Below are positions 52,704-64,000 of a DNA stretch of 64,000 nt, one piece after another. The notes below the pieces were generated by a model that searched no databases, was not told the origin of the DNA, and was given only the letters and a program-made list of their open reading frames with translations. This stretch comes from Distichodus sexfasciatus (Eukaryota > Chordata > Actinopteri > Characiformes > Distichodontidae): contig JAVGVS010000455.1 of the NCBI GenBank assembly GCA_032718565.1, positions 198,668 to 262,667 on the forward strand, read 5' to 3'. The position numbers and the translations under genes are program-made. Every line of letters starts with the position of its first letter. The first letter of the stretch is position 1.

Positions 52704-53197
52704 TGTGAGAGCAAATCCTTGCTGTCTCATTTGCTTTCAAGAGCTCTTGAGTTGTCTTAATGCCGCTGCATTGCAAAAAGTCTTAGTCTTGGTTGTCTTT
52801 GTTAAATACTTTTCTTTACTACAATTCAAGGTTTTACAGACGAAATGAATCCTAAGACTACCAAAGATACTTTCACGTGGCATTCTACGTGGTCCAAAAA
52901 ACTGTGGCGCTCGAACTCTTGCGCTCCTTCACATTCAATAATGAAACTAAAGCTTTTACGTTCTTGCATGTACATAACTTCAGGATTCGACGACACGTAA
53001 AGCGCGTATTACCTCTATTGTTTACATAGTCGTACATTTAACATGCATCGTATTAAGTAAAATTCATGTATTAACTGTACACTGAAGGATTATGAAATTC
53101 CAAACATCTACTTTCTACTGTAAGCAACATACAAAACATCTGCCTGCAACAACTACAAAACGTTAAATCTAAATATTCACACAAAATGGCTCTAACA
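52704..53197 (-). repeat. BEL/Pao 3' LTR
   Basis: Aligns base by base with 60661-61152 apart from small indels (TGTGGCGCTCGAACTCTTGC against TGTGGCGCTCGGAGCTCTTAGC). Preceded on its strand by the polypurine tract. Confidence 0.88.
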
Positions 53198-54053
53198 TCC
53201 CGGCCCCTAATTGACTAGGCATTAGCATATCAGTTACCAACTTAAACTCAGAGCCATTAGCATTTTTAGCATTTTATCTAGGTGATTCTTTTTCCTGGTG
53301 GTATTCCAGCAAATGTCGCCTCATCGGGTCTGTTGGTTTGTCCTGTCACTGAACCTGGGCCAATATAGCAGCTTCCTTTTCACTTCTTCGCCGTGTTCCT
53401 GTCCAGGTAGTTTGGCCGGTTTGGGTTGTTCAGGCCGTGCATTTCTCGTTCACTAAAGAGCTAAATGACCCCGCCAGCGAACCAGCACCATTATTGCCAT
53501 GAAGCTATCTTACATTACAGAGGCCTCGCGGCGCCAGGTCTGCTGGAGTTCTGAGAGGTGTACCTCCATTGGTAGCGGGTGGTAGCTTCTCTGCTATGAG
53601 AACACGATTTGCAACAAGGTTTAAAAGCGAAGGGCATAAGTTCTCGTGTATTTTAGTACTGTAGTACTGTCTGTCAGAAGATTGAGTTTGTCAAGGAAGC
53701 TGAAGCTCTTCTTTAGTAGTCGATCTAATTTGACTGCGACCATAAGCGGCTGTCAGCTCTAATCTGGGGATTATGATTTGTAGAGGGCAACCTAGATTTA
53801 CCCATCAAAAACAAAGCATGTTTTTCTTCTTGCTGGATTAGTTAGCAGAGATATGACACTACATACAGCAGTTTGACCTCTGAGAAATGATGGATTTGTG
53901 CAGACTTAGTGGGGCAGGCCGAGATGGGCTTGACATCAGTCTACTGCCCAGTTCTGCCAGCACCCTCAAAGATCTGATAGCCATTTCCACCATGTTTCGG
54001 CTGTTGACTTGTCAGGAATCTCTTCATCCCAGCCGCACCCTACTTTATGAAGA

Positions 54054-54666
54054 TCACTTTTGAGGAGCTTGAGTGGGACAAGTGGTCTCAGAATCCCAGG
54101 GGTCATACACTGAACAAACAAGCAGAAAATACCTGCAAAGGTGTTGGGCTTGTTGGGTCGGTGAATCTCTTGAATCTGAAGCTATCAGAGTTTGCTTGCA
54201 CAAATTGTACGCCCTGACTTTCGTTCTATTGGTATGTATGTCGTGGCTAGCAGTTAGCCAGGTCTTCGCCTCTTCTGCTCTTTCACTGTCAGCGATAGAG
54301 CTCAGCACTTTCACTACTGTTGCTTTACCCACTTAGTCAAAAACCATCCACTTATTTCAAGTTCGTTAGTTCTTTCATTAGACTAATGGCTTTGTCTTCT
54401 GTGACGATTTCAACAGTCATCCACATAGAAGTTTTGATGGACTGTTTTTACAGTAGCCCGAGCTTCTATACGATGTCTCTGCGGATGCATCTAATGCTGC
54501 CGTGGCTTGTCGAGGGCAACTGGAGATGGCGTAGCCCACGAATAGATGCGCGTCTGTATTCTTCCATTTTCTCATTTAGGTTTTCATCTGGCCACCACAA
54601 AGCGCGTAGTCTGTATATCTTCTGGCACTCGCACTTGACAGGCCATAGTTCTATATCTGCCACCAA
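54054..54666 (-). pseudogene. BEL/Pao reverse transcriptase remnant
   Basis: The minus strand encodes YRLRALWWPDENLNEKMEEYR (54666-54466), the palm segment before the VHxFG motif of BEL RT. 54332-54054 then includes FLLVCSVYDPWDSETTCP, matching the SSVYDPLGxxxP block downstream. About 100 residues between them are disordered by frameshifts. Confidence 0.62.
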
Positions 54667-55004
54667 GAGCTAGGCTCTTTGCCTAAATCTCAACAGTACC
54701 CCCAAGAAGAGTGTTTTGTGAATCAGGTCCTACCAATAATTGTTGTTTATTCAATAATTTCCTACTTGTGCTGCTGCTGATAAAACCACAACCCTTAACT
54801 TTTCTTTTGGATGGTACACCCCATGATGTGGGATAAATATACCCTGCCATAAAGCTTCTGACTCATTTGTTTCTTCTGGACCTTTATATAACCTTTTCCT
54901 TTAGAATGTTGTCCATGAATTATTTGTAATGTAGTGAAGTGCATTTTCTTTAAACTTTCCTCTGTAAGGATCAAGTCTTTGTTCAGCTCCTCAGTTGGAA
55001 TATA

Positions 55005-55375
55005 TCATCTGTCTATTATAACTCTACCTCTTACACACTCAGTGTAAATGTCAATTCAACCTGTTAAAATATGCATCCTGACTTGACAAACATGTTACCT
55101 CTATGTCTGTCTTCCCTGTCTAGTCTAAAATGTACTGTATATTGTCTGGTTTAAAATGTATGGTTTTAATGTATATTTTAGTATTTTTACTTATTGTGTT
55201 TTATTCCATGTGCTTCAAATACGTGCCCTGCCTATTTATTCTCTGTTCTACTGTTCCTTGTTTTGAACTTTTTGGAAATAACCTGTTCCCGTCGTCTCGT
55301 CTCTCTATATTATCTGTACAGTATATACTTGAAGATGACAATAAATGACTTTGACTTTGACTTTGACTTTGTATA
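55005..55375 (+). mobile_element. 5'-truncated L2/CR1-like LINE copy
   Basis: Only the 3' UTR: TCTATTATAACTCTACCTCT, ATGCATCCTGACTTGACAAA, then GACAATAAATGACTTTGAC and GACTTT repeats. Same sequence as the end of 56270-58670. Confidence 0.75.
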
Positions 55376-55399
55376 TTGTAGCATTACGGGTATGTGGTT

Positions 55400-55900
55400 G
55401 TGTATACATCTGGCAAACTAATACTCTTGTTCATCTAAACCACCGCCATCAAGCCCTTAAGAGTAACAACCCACTTTTTGCTCTTGTGCCGTGATGCGAA
55501 GAACGACTCTTTTCCTTTACCTCCCGAATGCCTAGCCTTTTGGCTAAATCCTACTACAAGTCGCCCAGTGCTCCTCTGTCTAGGCATAGGTTTCAATTTC
55601 CCTCATCTCATTCTTATGTTTTACTTTGACAGGTCCTATAGGGAAAGTATTACTTTGTTCGTATATGTTCTTGCCGGGCCTGCGCTAGAATGCATTGCTA
55701 CTACTACCTCTTTGGCCCCTCACCTATGGTAGCATTTGTCATATTTGGCTGTCTTTGCTGCATGTTTCTGTGTGGAGACATATGGATGTCTGAATAAGCA
55801 GTCTTTGCATGACACAATGATACAGTCTTTGGCGAATGTCCGTTAACCAAGGCACTTTAAGCAAACCCACATGTTTTCAGAAATTCAATTCTTTCTTTCC
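55400..55900 (-). pseudogene. BEL/Pao gag zinc-knuckle and protease-side remnant
   Basis: The minus strand at 55770-55870 reads VCLKCLG, a stop, then RTFAKDCIIVSCKDCLFRHP, a pair of Cys-rich knuckles as in BEL gag. 55480-55740 encodes Lys-rich sequence that could be the protease side. Frames are broken. Confidence 0.5.
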
Positions 55901-56269
55901 ATGTTGGACATAATTTTTTGCGACACATGTTTTAAAGTGTGACCCTTTACAATACAAACATAGGCACAGCTTTAGATGGCTTATCGTCTGTAACTATGGG
56001 TTTTCTTATCTAATTGACCCTTTATAGTAGCATTTATCTGCATGACATACTCACTGCAAAGTTACTTCTTTTTTGAGTTCACCTTTTCTGGTAATTTCAT
56101 GCGCTTTCTTGTCTACCTGGATAGGGTCCTGGAATATTACAAGCACTAGCTTTCGTTAAGTGCTTTGCTTGTGAAGTGGATAAAATCCTTGGAGTCGGAG
56201 AATTTGGCTACTCTTTGTTTCTTGGCATCTTGAATCGTGAACGGCTGTCTCACATCTCTTGAAGCCTGG

Positions 56270-58670
56270 TTCCTTACAAGTCTCGTCTTCTGAAAGTCTA
56301 CTTCAGTCCGGGAGTAAAGCTGCCCTCAGAACAGCCAGGGCTAACCTCTCTCCTCTATCCATCAAGCAAAGCGGTATGCGCCAAAAGATCCCAGAACCAT
56401 TTCAGCAACACAAAGACTCGCAGGCTATGGCAGGGCATCGGGCTGATACTTATACAAGCCAGCACCAAACGGCTGTAAGGGGATGCCACACTCCCTGAGA
56501 ACTGAGCAAGAGTTCTACGCGGTTTGATGCGCTGAACAACACGCCAGGCGGCCAAGCAGCGCCTCCCATCACTGACCAGACCATCTCTCTGCCCTGCAGC
56601 TGGCGTGAGAGAACCTTAGCAAGGTCAACCCGAAAAGCTGCGGTCAGGCTATTCAGGTAGGTGTGCTGAAGACTCGCGCTGACCAGCTTCAGCGAGGTGT
56701 TCCGCGGACATCTTCAACGCCAGCTAGGCAGATGGTCGCGTCCCCAGCATGCTTCAAATCCCCACCATCATCCAGTGCCAAAAAGAAATCCTTCAGTTTC
56801 CTGCCTGAATGACTGCAGCCCCTCGCTCTGGCCCCCCCATCACACCATGAAGTGCCTTGAGAGACTTGTCATGGCACGGGTGAAAAACAACCTCCCCACT
56901 CCTGGACCCTCTGCAGTTTGCCTCGCTTCAAACAGGTCCGACAGAGGAATGGCGATATCCTGCACTTCACCTTTCCCTCTTACACTTGGATGTCAAGGAG
57001 CTCTTATGTTTGATTGCATTTCATAGACTTTGGTTCAGCATTCCTTTTGTCATCCCCCAAAGACATGTATGAAACTGAGCAAGCTGGGACTGAGCACCTC
57101 CTCTGTAACTGGATTCTGGATTTCCTGTCAGAGAGACCTCAGTCACGATCGAGCCCGGCGACAACATTTCAACACCATCAGGCTGTGATGCCCCGGAGCT
57201 CCTCCAGGCTGCGTTCTCAGCCACTTTATTCCTCTGACTCACGGCTACTGCCGCCCTGCACAGCTCAAACCCACATCGTAAATTAGCCCGATGACACGAC
57301 CGTGGTGGGGCTCATCAGCAACAACGATGGTCGGTATAGAGATGAGAGTTCAGCAGCTAGCTGCTGGGTGCAGTAAGGTACCTTCTTCGCTGAATATGGG
57401 CAAAGCAAGAAATGATCGCCGACTTCAGAGAACAAACACACACCACCTCAGCATCCACGGCTCCCTGGTTGGGGCTGTAAAACACCAAGTTCTGGAGTTC
57501 ACATCTCAGAGCGATCTCCCCTGGACCACCAACACCACCTCCATCACCAAAAGGTCCACTTCCTGAGGCGGCTGGGCGAGCCAGCCTGCCCCTCCCACCT
57601 CGCATTCTACAGGGGCACCATAGAGGCGTCTGACCAGCCATCTCTGCTGGATTCGGTAACGATGCTGTTGCCGATATCGAAGCGGCTTCAAAAAGATGGT
57701 CAAAACAGCTGGCAACATCGTAGTCTCTTCGCGCTGGGACATCTTCTGGCGCTGCATCAGAAGGGCACTCCTGCATCGTCTTCGACCCTCACACCCCTTC
57801 ACACAGACTGTTCCTCCTTCCATCTGGCAGGCGGCTTTACCAGCAGCATCAGGTCTCGATCCTCCGGGATGGTACATTAGCTTCTTCACAAGCCATCAGA
57901 CTCTTAGAACTCACTCCCTGCCATCACACTTCCCCACACACACTGGACTGTGAAGAAGCAGTTCTGTTGCACCACCACTTCTGCACCTTAGCACACACCG
58001 TCACTTTGATGCTGTCTTCTGTTATGATGCTGCACACTGCTGCCACTTGTTGCACAAACATTATATGCTGCTTTACAAATGTTTGCACACTTTACTGAAA
58101 CATTGTACACATAAACAACAGAATATAGTATCTGTCATATTATAACCTTCTACCTTGTATACATCAATGTAAAATGTCAGTTTACCTGTTTAAATGTTTG
58201 CATATTTGCACATATACTGAACATATAGGAAATAGTCGGATATAGTATCTGTCTATTATAACTCTACCTCTTGCACACTCGGTATATAAAGCCATCAATT
58301 TCAACCTGTTAAAGAATACATCCTGACTTGACAAACATATGTTTACTATGTCTGTCTCTAGCCTCTAATTCTATATATATATTTAAAAATAAATAAATAA
58401 AAATCCCTGTCTAGTCTAAAATGTATATTGTATATTGTCTGGTTTAAAATGTATATTGTTTTAATGTATATTTTAGTATTTTACTTATTTATTGTTTTAT
58501 TTCATAATGCCTAGTAGTACCCACTGCCTATTTTATCTCTGTTCTACTGTTCTTTGTTTGTTTGCACTGGAAATAACCTACCGTTACATCGTCCTAAATA
58601 CTATGTATCTGTACCGGTATATAGCAGAGATGACAATAAAGTTGACACAGCTTTGACTTTTTGACTCTCA
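56270..58670 (+). mobile_element. L2/CR1-like LINE copy inside the BEL element
   Basis: Plus-strand copy of the family at 31713-35250. It starts near GGGAGTAAAGCTGCCCTCAG (GSKAALRTARANLS) and runs through CLNDCSPSL, KCLERLVMARVKNNLP, NWILDFLSERPQS, SIHGSLVGAVK and LPWTTNTTSITK to the 3' UTR and tail (58620-58668). Frames shift often. Confidence 0.8.
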
Positions 58671-59634
58671 TCTTGTATGATTTTGTACATGATGCACTGC
58701 ATGAAGGTTATAGTGTTGAGTTCATTGGCATTAGTTCGTCATCCACAGCATTGCAACACCCAGTCAGGAACAAGGCAAGTCGCTAATCCTACTTTATCTT
58801 CTGATTTTATTTTTTGGCCACTCTTCGCCTTTTCTGCATAACTTATTTTCTTATTTTTGTCTATCGCCATATTGATGTTCAAGCAGTTTTCCAGCTTGTT
58901 CCTCGCCCTGTGGTCTGAGGGCATGTTCTCACAGCTTCTACTTGAGTTCTTGAGGCTTCCTCTTGTATACTGTAGTAGGTAGTACAATAGGTCTTGTGAT
59001 CGTTAGTTTTACTCTCTATGGCGATGTTCAAATGAAAAGATCTTTTATGAAAGATCTGTACCTAAGGGTCTCCTGTAAACACAAAGATTTCTCTGAGGCA
59101 GTTGGAGTCAGACTTTTGTTGTTTTGATAGGCATCTCGATGGTGTTGTTCTGGCGCTCAGCCATCTTGTTCTGGCCTTTCGGCTACTTCAGTCTGGCGTT
59201 GCAGTATGTGATACAGGTCTTTAGTGGAATCTGGCTGCTGAATTTCCTTGCCCGACAAACTAGACTGTCCGCTTACAGTTAACCGAACTGAATTTGTTAG
59301 GTTCAAAAACTAGATTGTATGTCTAGGGATTTGCAATTGGCCGAACTGATTTCGAGTTCATGCGCTTCATGTTATCAATTTGTTCTTTCTTTATGCTAGC
59401 TAAAGGTTTGGTTTGATTCTAGATGGTTCTGAGGAGTCGTCTGGCGACTCATGTTCGCCCTCATACCCTCTATAGACCTTTAATCTAGCCCTTGTCTCGT
59501 AATCTCAAACTTTGCATTTAATTGCTTCCTTCTTGCTCTTCATGACCTCCTGCTGTTCCACTTTCTGCCTTCAAATGAGCTTCTTCTCGTTCCAATTCTA
59601 TTTCCTTCTGAATAATACGCTGCTTTAGCTAACA

Positions 59635-60170
59635 TTACTTGATGTTCTGCTTGAAGCTCATTCTAGCACCGGCTAATACTAGACCACGACTTGCCACGAC
59701 TGCTTGTTGTTTGCTTGAGTGGCTTTTATAACTTTTATGACTTTTAACAGAACTGACATTGGCTTGGCAGCTATCTGAGGCCAGCTTCTTCTTCTTCTTC
59801 TTGAGATCCTCTTCTTTTGTGGACAATCCATTCTTCATACTTTGTATGAACAACTTTAATCCTGTCTGCCCTCAAATATTTCACCGATCTTCCTGTATCT
59901 CATCTTCATCATCAACAGCTTCCTAGCTCTTCAGTAACGTGTATGTATTCATCTAAGTGTCTTTTGAACTTTGGTAAAGCTTTCTCTACAATGTCAATAT
60001 TGTGTTCATCTTGCATCAATTCTTCTAGATTGTCTTTCTCTCTTTTTAGATATGACAGCTTCCCCCTCTTGACTATTCTTTAACTTTTCTCATTACGGTG
60101 CCTCTTCTTGGTCTCTGTAAGCGCCCTCTTCACAGATCTTCTCCAGCATATCCACCGTCTCTGCCTCCAT
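59635..60170 (-). pseudogene. BEL/Pao gag N-terminal remnant
   Basis: ATG at 60170 gives MEAETVDMLEKICEE, followed by charged helical sequence with stops. 59635-59853 encodes KEEDLKKKKKKLASDSCQAN and a Ser/Lys/His-rich stretch, like the Ser-rich linker of fish BEL gag. Confidence 0.55.
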
Positions 60171-60660
60171 TTTACAGGCCGATTCTCAACACACTGCCCG
60201 TGGCGTTTTCTCTAACGTTACACAACACTCTTTCAACTAATTCATTGCATGTGAAAGAGAGAGTTTCGTAATGGTAAGTCGTTTCTCTTAAACAATTGCT
60301 TACTAAACTGGAAGCTCAGTGAACGTTTACTTTCGCTTTCTTCGGGTCTGCTTCGTTGGCGAGCTAGCCAGTTTGTCAGGCTGACTAGTAAGAGGAAGAA
60401 CTTTCTGACCTAACACTTTTCGGACTTCTTTGGACCCCTCGATTCGTCGGATCCTCTTTGGATTTCCTTTTCGGACCTTTTCCTCGGACTTCCTTTTCGA
60501 ACCTCTTCGGGGGAAAGCTTGGCGCCGCGCTGTCGCAGGATTCCTCCGTAAGTTTTCTTTCTTGTACTTCGCTGGTAGTTCCGTTTCCGATGATGGCAAG
60601 ATTACCTCGGGCAGTTTTGACTTGAGCAGTTTTTCTTATTAGCTAGTTTTTGTTGACTAC

Positions 60661-61152
60661 TGTGAGGCAAATCCTTGCTGTCTCATTTGCTAGAGCGCTC
60701 TTGAGTTGTCTTTATGCTGTGATACCAAAAAAGTCTTGAGTCTTGGAGTTTGTCTTTAATCGTCTCTTTACTACAATTCAGGTTTTTACAGACAGAAATA
60801 GATCCCTAAGATTTCTAAAAGATACTACGATGGCGTTCACGTGGAATCAAAACTGTGGCGCTCGGAGCTCTTAGCTCCTTCACATTCAATGTGAAACTAA
60901 AGCACTACGTTCTTACATCATACATAACTTCAGGTTCACGACCGTAGTACGCGTATTACCTCTATTGTTACATAGTCGTACATTTAACATGCATATGTAT
61001 TGATAAAATTCTATTAAGCACTGTACATGGGAAAGTTATGGAAGATTCCAAACATCTACTTTCTACTGTAAACAACTACAAAACATCTACTTTCTATGAA
61101 AGCGGCTACAAAAGCGATTAAATCTAAATATTCACACAAAATGGCTCTAACA
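60661..61152 (-). repeat. BEL/Pao 5' LTR
   Basis: Partner of 52704-53197. It begins on the minus strand with TGTTAGAGCCATTTTGTGTG. The many small indels against its partner suggest an old insertion. Confidence 0.88.
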
Positions 61153-64000
61153 CCCGACAAAGAAATTGTACCCTGACCTCGGGTCCAGAAAAAGGAAAAA
61201 TGTAGCAGTAAGTAGAAAAAAAAATCCTCTGGGGGCAAAAAGCGCCTTCTGATGCGGCCTAGGGGCCTCATTGATGAAATAACAGCAAATGGAAGTGAAA
61301 GTGATGATGAAGCCTGATCCGTCACTCCTCGTCTGGCTATCCGGGAGAAAGAGGAAAGTCAAAAAACCCGAAGATGGTGAAGTTGGTTACCCGGACTTTG
61401 GTGACACATGTTCCAGCGAACCAGAAAAATTGACAAATGGTCAGGAACTGCCTCATCAAACTTGGGGCAAAAAGAGAAAAACATGGAGGCGGAATTGAAC
61501 GATCTGAAAACCATTTATCGACTCATCCAGAAGATAAGCTCCAGATCTTAGCGCCGATTATTACTCAAAAGTGAGAAAATTAATGACAAGCTCAAAAAAC
61601 GCTTTGGGCCCGACGATCGAGCCCTGAATTTAGGATGGGAAAGCGGTAAGAATGTGGCAAAGAGTACAACCCGGGCGAACCACGACTGGTAGAAGGTTAT
61701 ATCTTGCGTCAGAAGCGAAAAACTACCATCTGAATACTGATCGCTTCAAACAAACTTGGCGAATATGCATGCGTGCCGGTGAATGGAAAACTCGACGCCA
61801 CAGCATATCCTCCTGTGAAAACCAATTTTGTTGATGGACCGATCTAGAGATTGAAAATTGCTGAAGGTTGCACACCTAACTGTGATAACGATGGCAGCAC
61901 AGACATTTCCCGGCTCATCATGAATGCCATTACGACTCGAAATGACCTATCGGTTAGAGTCGCGAGCTGCCCAACTAACAAAAAGCCCAGAAGGAAAAAA
62001 GAAAGAACAAATGAAAGAGGAAAGGACAAAAAAGACCGAGGGCCTGTTATATTTGTGGAAAAAATAGGCAATTGAACGGAAATAAATATACTGGTTCAAG
62101 AACAACAAAGGCTAAAAACCTCAGGGCCACGATGGGCCTCCGCGACGAGGAGACTATGGTGGAGGCAATTCTGACAATTCTCAGACATTTGGGCGCTGGG
62201 TGAGCGATTTTTTGCCAGCTATCAGCTGACCAGCGGACCAACTCCTCTCTCATCAACCAAAAAAAACTGAGCCGCCTCTCCAGCACATACTGGCACTGGC
62301 GAAAGATTGGAACCCAGCGAGGCGGATGGATTGTATACCAGTTTGTACTTCATGGGAACATGAAATTGATTTTTTTATGACACTGGAGCTGAAATCACCT
62401 GCATCCCAACACAAGTAGCAAAAAAATACAGCCTTCTGCCACTAGGCGGGGCGACAAAAAATCACCACTGCAGGGAGGATGATGTCAAATCTGAAAGTCA
62501 GAACCAGTTGATCTGCACATCGGACCAATAACTTAAGGAGAATGTGTGCTGTGAGTTGGAAGTGTCATCTCCATTCTGGGCCTGGATGTGTACTCAAATT
62601 GACTCCACTGGACATCAAACAAGGAAAATATTACAGGTTGAGAAGACTGGAGAAAAATACGCAGTAAAGAACACCCTATTTGGGCGCATGGCCAAAACTG
62701 ACTCTTGACACTCTGAAGATGGAACCAGTCCAAACTCAAGAGGCACACAGCCCCACCCTGCACAAACAATATCCATCAGCCAGGTGTCCACCGAAGGCGC
62801 AGCAGATCGTCACACAACCCCGAAACATGGAGTCATTACCAGAACACAGTCCTTCAAGCAGCCTGGCTGTGACCAGTAAGAAGCAGGGCCGGATCTTAGC
62901 GTCTCACAATTGACTACAAGATAAGCTAATCAATACATGAAAAATTAACCTCTGATGTGAACCCCATACGATTTTCCAGCTCTGGGCTTGGAGCACAAAT
63001 AGTTCTGATCCTTGATATGGCAAATGGTTTCTGGTCCGTGCCTCTTCTAAAGAATCTCCCAGCCGCTGGACCGCTTTCACAATAAATGGCCAACAATATC
63101 AATTCACCCGCCTCCCACAGGGGATGCACCTGAGCCCGACAGTGTATCATATGGCACTGAGACATCATCTTCGAGAACTCCCAGAAATAGAAGATCAACA
63201 ATCATCAGTATATGCGATGACATTCTAATACATACCTCAGAAGATGAGGACCAACATGAAAAGGACGTCAGATTCCTTTTGAATTTCCTCCACGAAAAAG
63301 GACACAAAGCAAGTTTTAGCAAAGCTTCCGTCATGCGAGCGGAGTCATCTACCTCCGGACGAAGATTTCACATAGCGAAATCACCCTGTGATCGAGCATG
63401 AAGCCATCAAGGCGACAAAAGAACCAAACGATCAAAGAATTACGGTCTTTTTTTGGGTCACGTACCTTCCCTAGCGATGCATGGGTGATTCTACACTGAA
63501 ATTGCACAACCTTTGGAATGAACTGCTGAAGGGCGAAAAAGATTCGACAGATCAATTGGGTTGAACAAAAGAACAAACACAGGCATTCCAGAAGTTGGAA
63601 ACAAACACTCACCATAGCGCCTGCCTAGGGAATTCCGGACAGGACAGCCATTCACCCTAAATGTCCTGAAAAAAGACAGTTCATGACTGCAGTATTGTCA
63701 AAAGGTACATTGGTCTACAGAGACCTGTTGGGTACTACTCAGCAAGAATTGGATAATGTGGCCTCGGATGGGGCCCCTGCCTCCAGACATTGCAAACAAC
63801 TATACTTGGCAGTCGTCCACAGTATCAAGTTTAGTGTTAGACCAAACACTGATCGTCAAATGCCCTCATGCAGTTCACACCCTGCTACTAACATTGGTAA
63901 GACTTCTGATAACCGCCATAAGATATGAGCAAAGAGTGGTCATGTTTTGGAATCTAGTATCATCATTGAAAAAGCAAGTTTGACCAAATCTATACATCTG
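61153..64000 (+). pseudogene. Retrovirus-like element, right part (gag end, protease, RT, RNase H), broken
   Basis: The plus strand continues the element split at 52703. 61280-62080 is gag-like: charged, Lys-rich, with a trace of a knuckle (CGKIGH-like) near 62060. A protease active site DTGA is at 62379-62390. RT blocks include FTINGQQYQFTRLPQG and the catalytic Asp pair at 63216-63221 (codons GAT GAC) followed by ILIHTSE. RNase H-like sequence with CPHAVHTLLLT is near 63860-63890. Stops and frameshifts separate the blocks. Retroviral type of the class I or epsilon kind is inferred. The rest of pol, any env and the 3' LTR lie beyond the window. Confidence 0.7.

Larger units (their letters stand above)
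52704..61152 (-). mobile_element. BEL/Pao retrotransposon inserted in the retrovirus-like element
   Basis: Two ~493-base LTRs (52704-53197 and 60661-61152) in direct orientation, tips TGTTAGAGCC and TTGC..CTCACA. CCGAC precedes the left tip (52699-52703), and CCGAC recurs at 61154-61158 one base after the right tip. A polypurine tract, TAGGGGCCGGGA on the minus strand, abuts the left (3') LTR, which fixes the direction. LINE copies interrupt it at 55005-55375 and 56270-58670. Confidence 0.85.

Overview
The window is nuclear DNA of a vertebrate, almost certainly a teleost fish. It holds a spliced DHX57-like gene with GT-AG introns. The rest is a dense, nested mix of fish-type transposons: hAT elements and their MITEs, Tc1 relatives, tRNA-derived SINEs, L1 and L2/CR1-like LINEs, Ty3/Gypsy, BEL/Pao, and a retrovirus-like copy. 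Species cannot be read from the sequence. There is no prokaryotic operon, CRISPR array, rRNA or stand-alone tRNA gene.

Positions 2191-23282 (minus strand): eleven exons encode the first ~882 residues of DHX57, a DExH-box RNA helicase. They cover the UBA, the RWD with an embedded CCCH finger, Walker A, DEVH and SAT motifs. All phases join without a stop; the helicase C-terminal half lies before position 1. Its introns carry several MITEs, a SINE, a nearly complete hAT transposon (7415-10489), a MITE containing a minisatellite (10681-12577) and a damaged Gypsy element (13182-20397). A perfect match to the CTCF consensus and an LTR-like sequence lie just upstream of the DHX57 start codon.

Positions 23283-43500: intergenic sequence made of interspersed repeats. 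Notable parts are a BED-finger hAT gene remnant, two deleted Tc1 elements, a ZBED-type hAT relic with a SINE inside, two MITEs with different termini but the same interior (30622-31690 and 35415-36351), an L2/CR1-like LINE on the minus strand, and an L1 with intact ORF1, almost no ORF2 and clean 15-bp target-site duplications (36422-38525). A ~1.3 kb tandem duplication follows (40596-43020), and one of its copies carries a 45-bp hairpin that looks like a template-switch scar.

Positions 43500-64000: LTR-element territory. A degraded BEL/Pao element lies on the plus strand (about 43.8-49.0 kb). Then come a GC-rich tandem region and a retrovirus-like element on the plus strand (from about 51.2 kb past the window end). 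That retroviral copy is split by a second BEL/Pao element on the minus strand (52704-61152), which itself contains LINE insertions: three layers of nesting.

I found no convincing new multi-gene biological system. The best second-look items are the ORF1-only L1, the shared internal cassette of MITEs with unlike ends, the template-switch hairpin, and the nested retroviral locus. No search or alignment was run; family names come from motif recognition.
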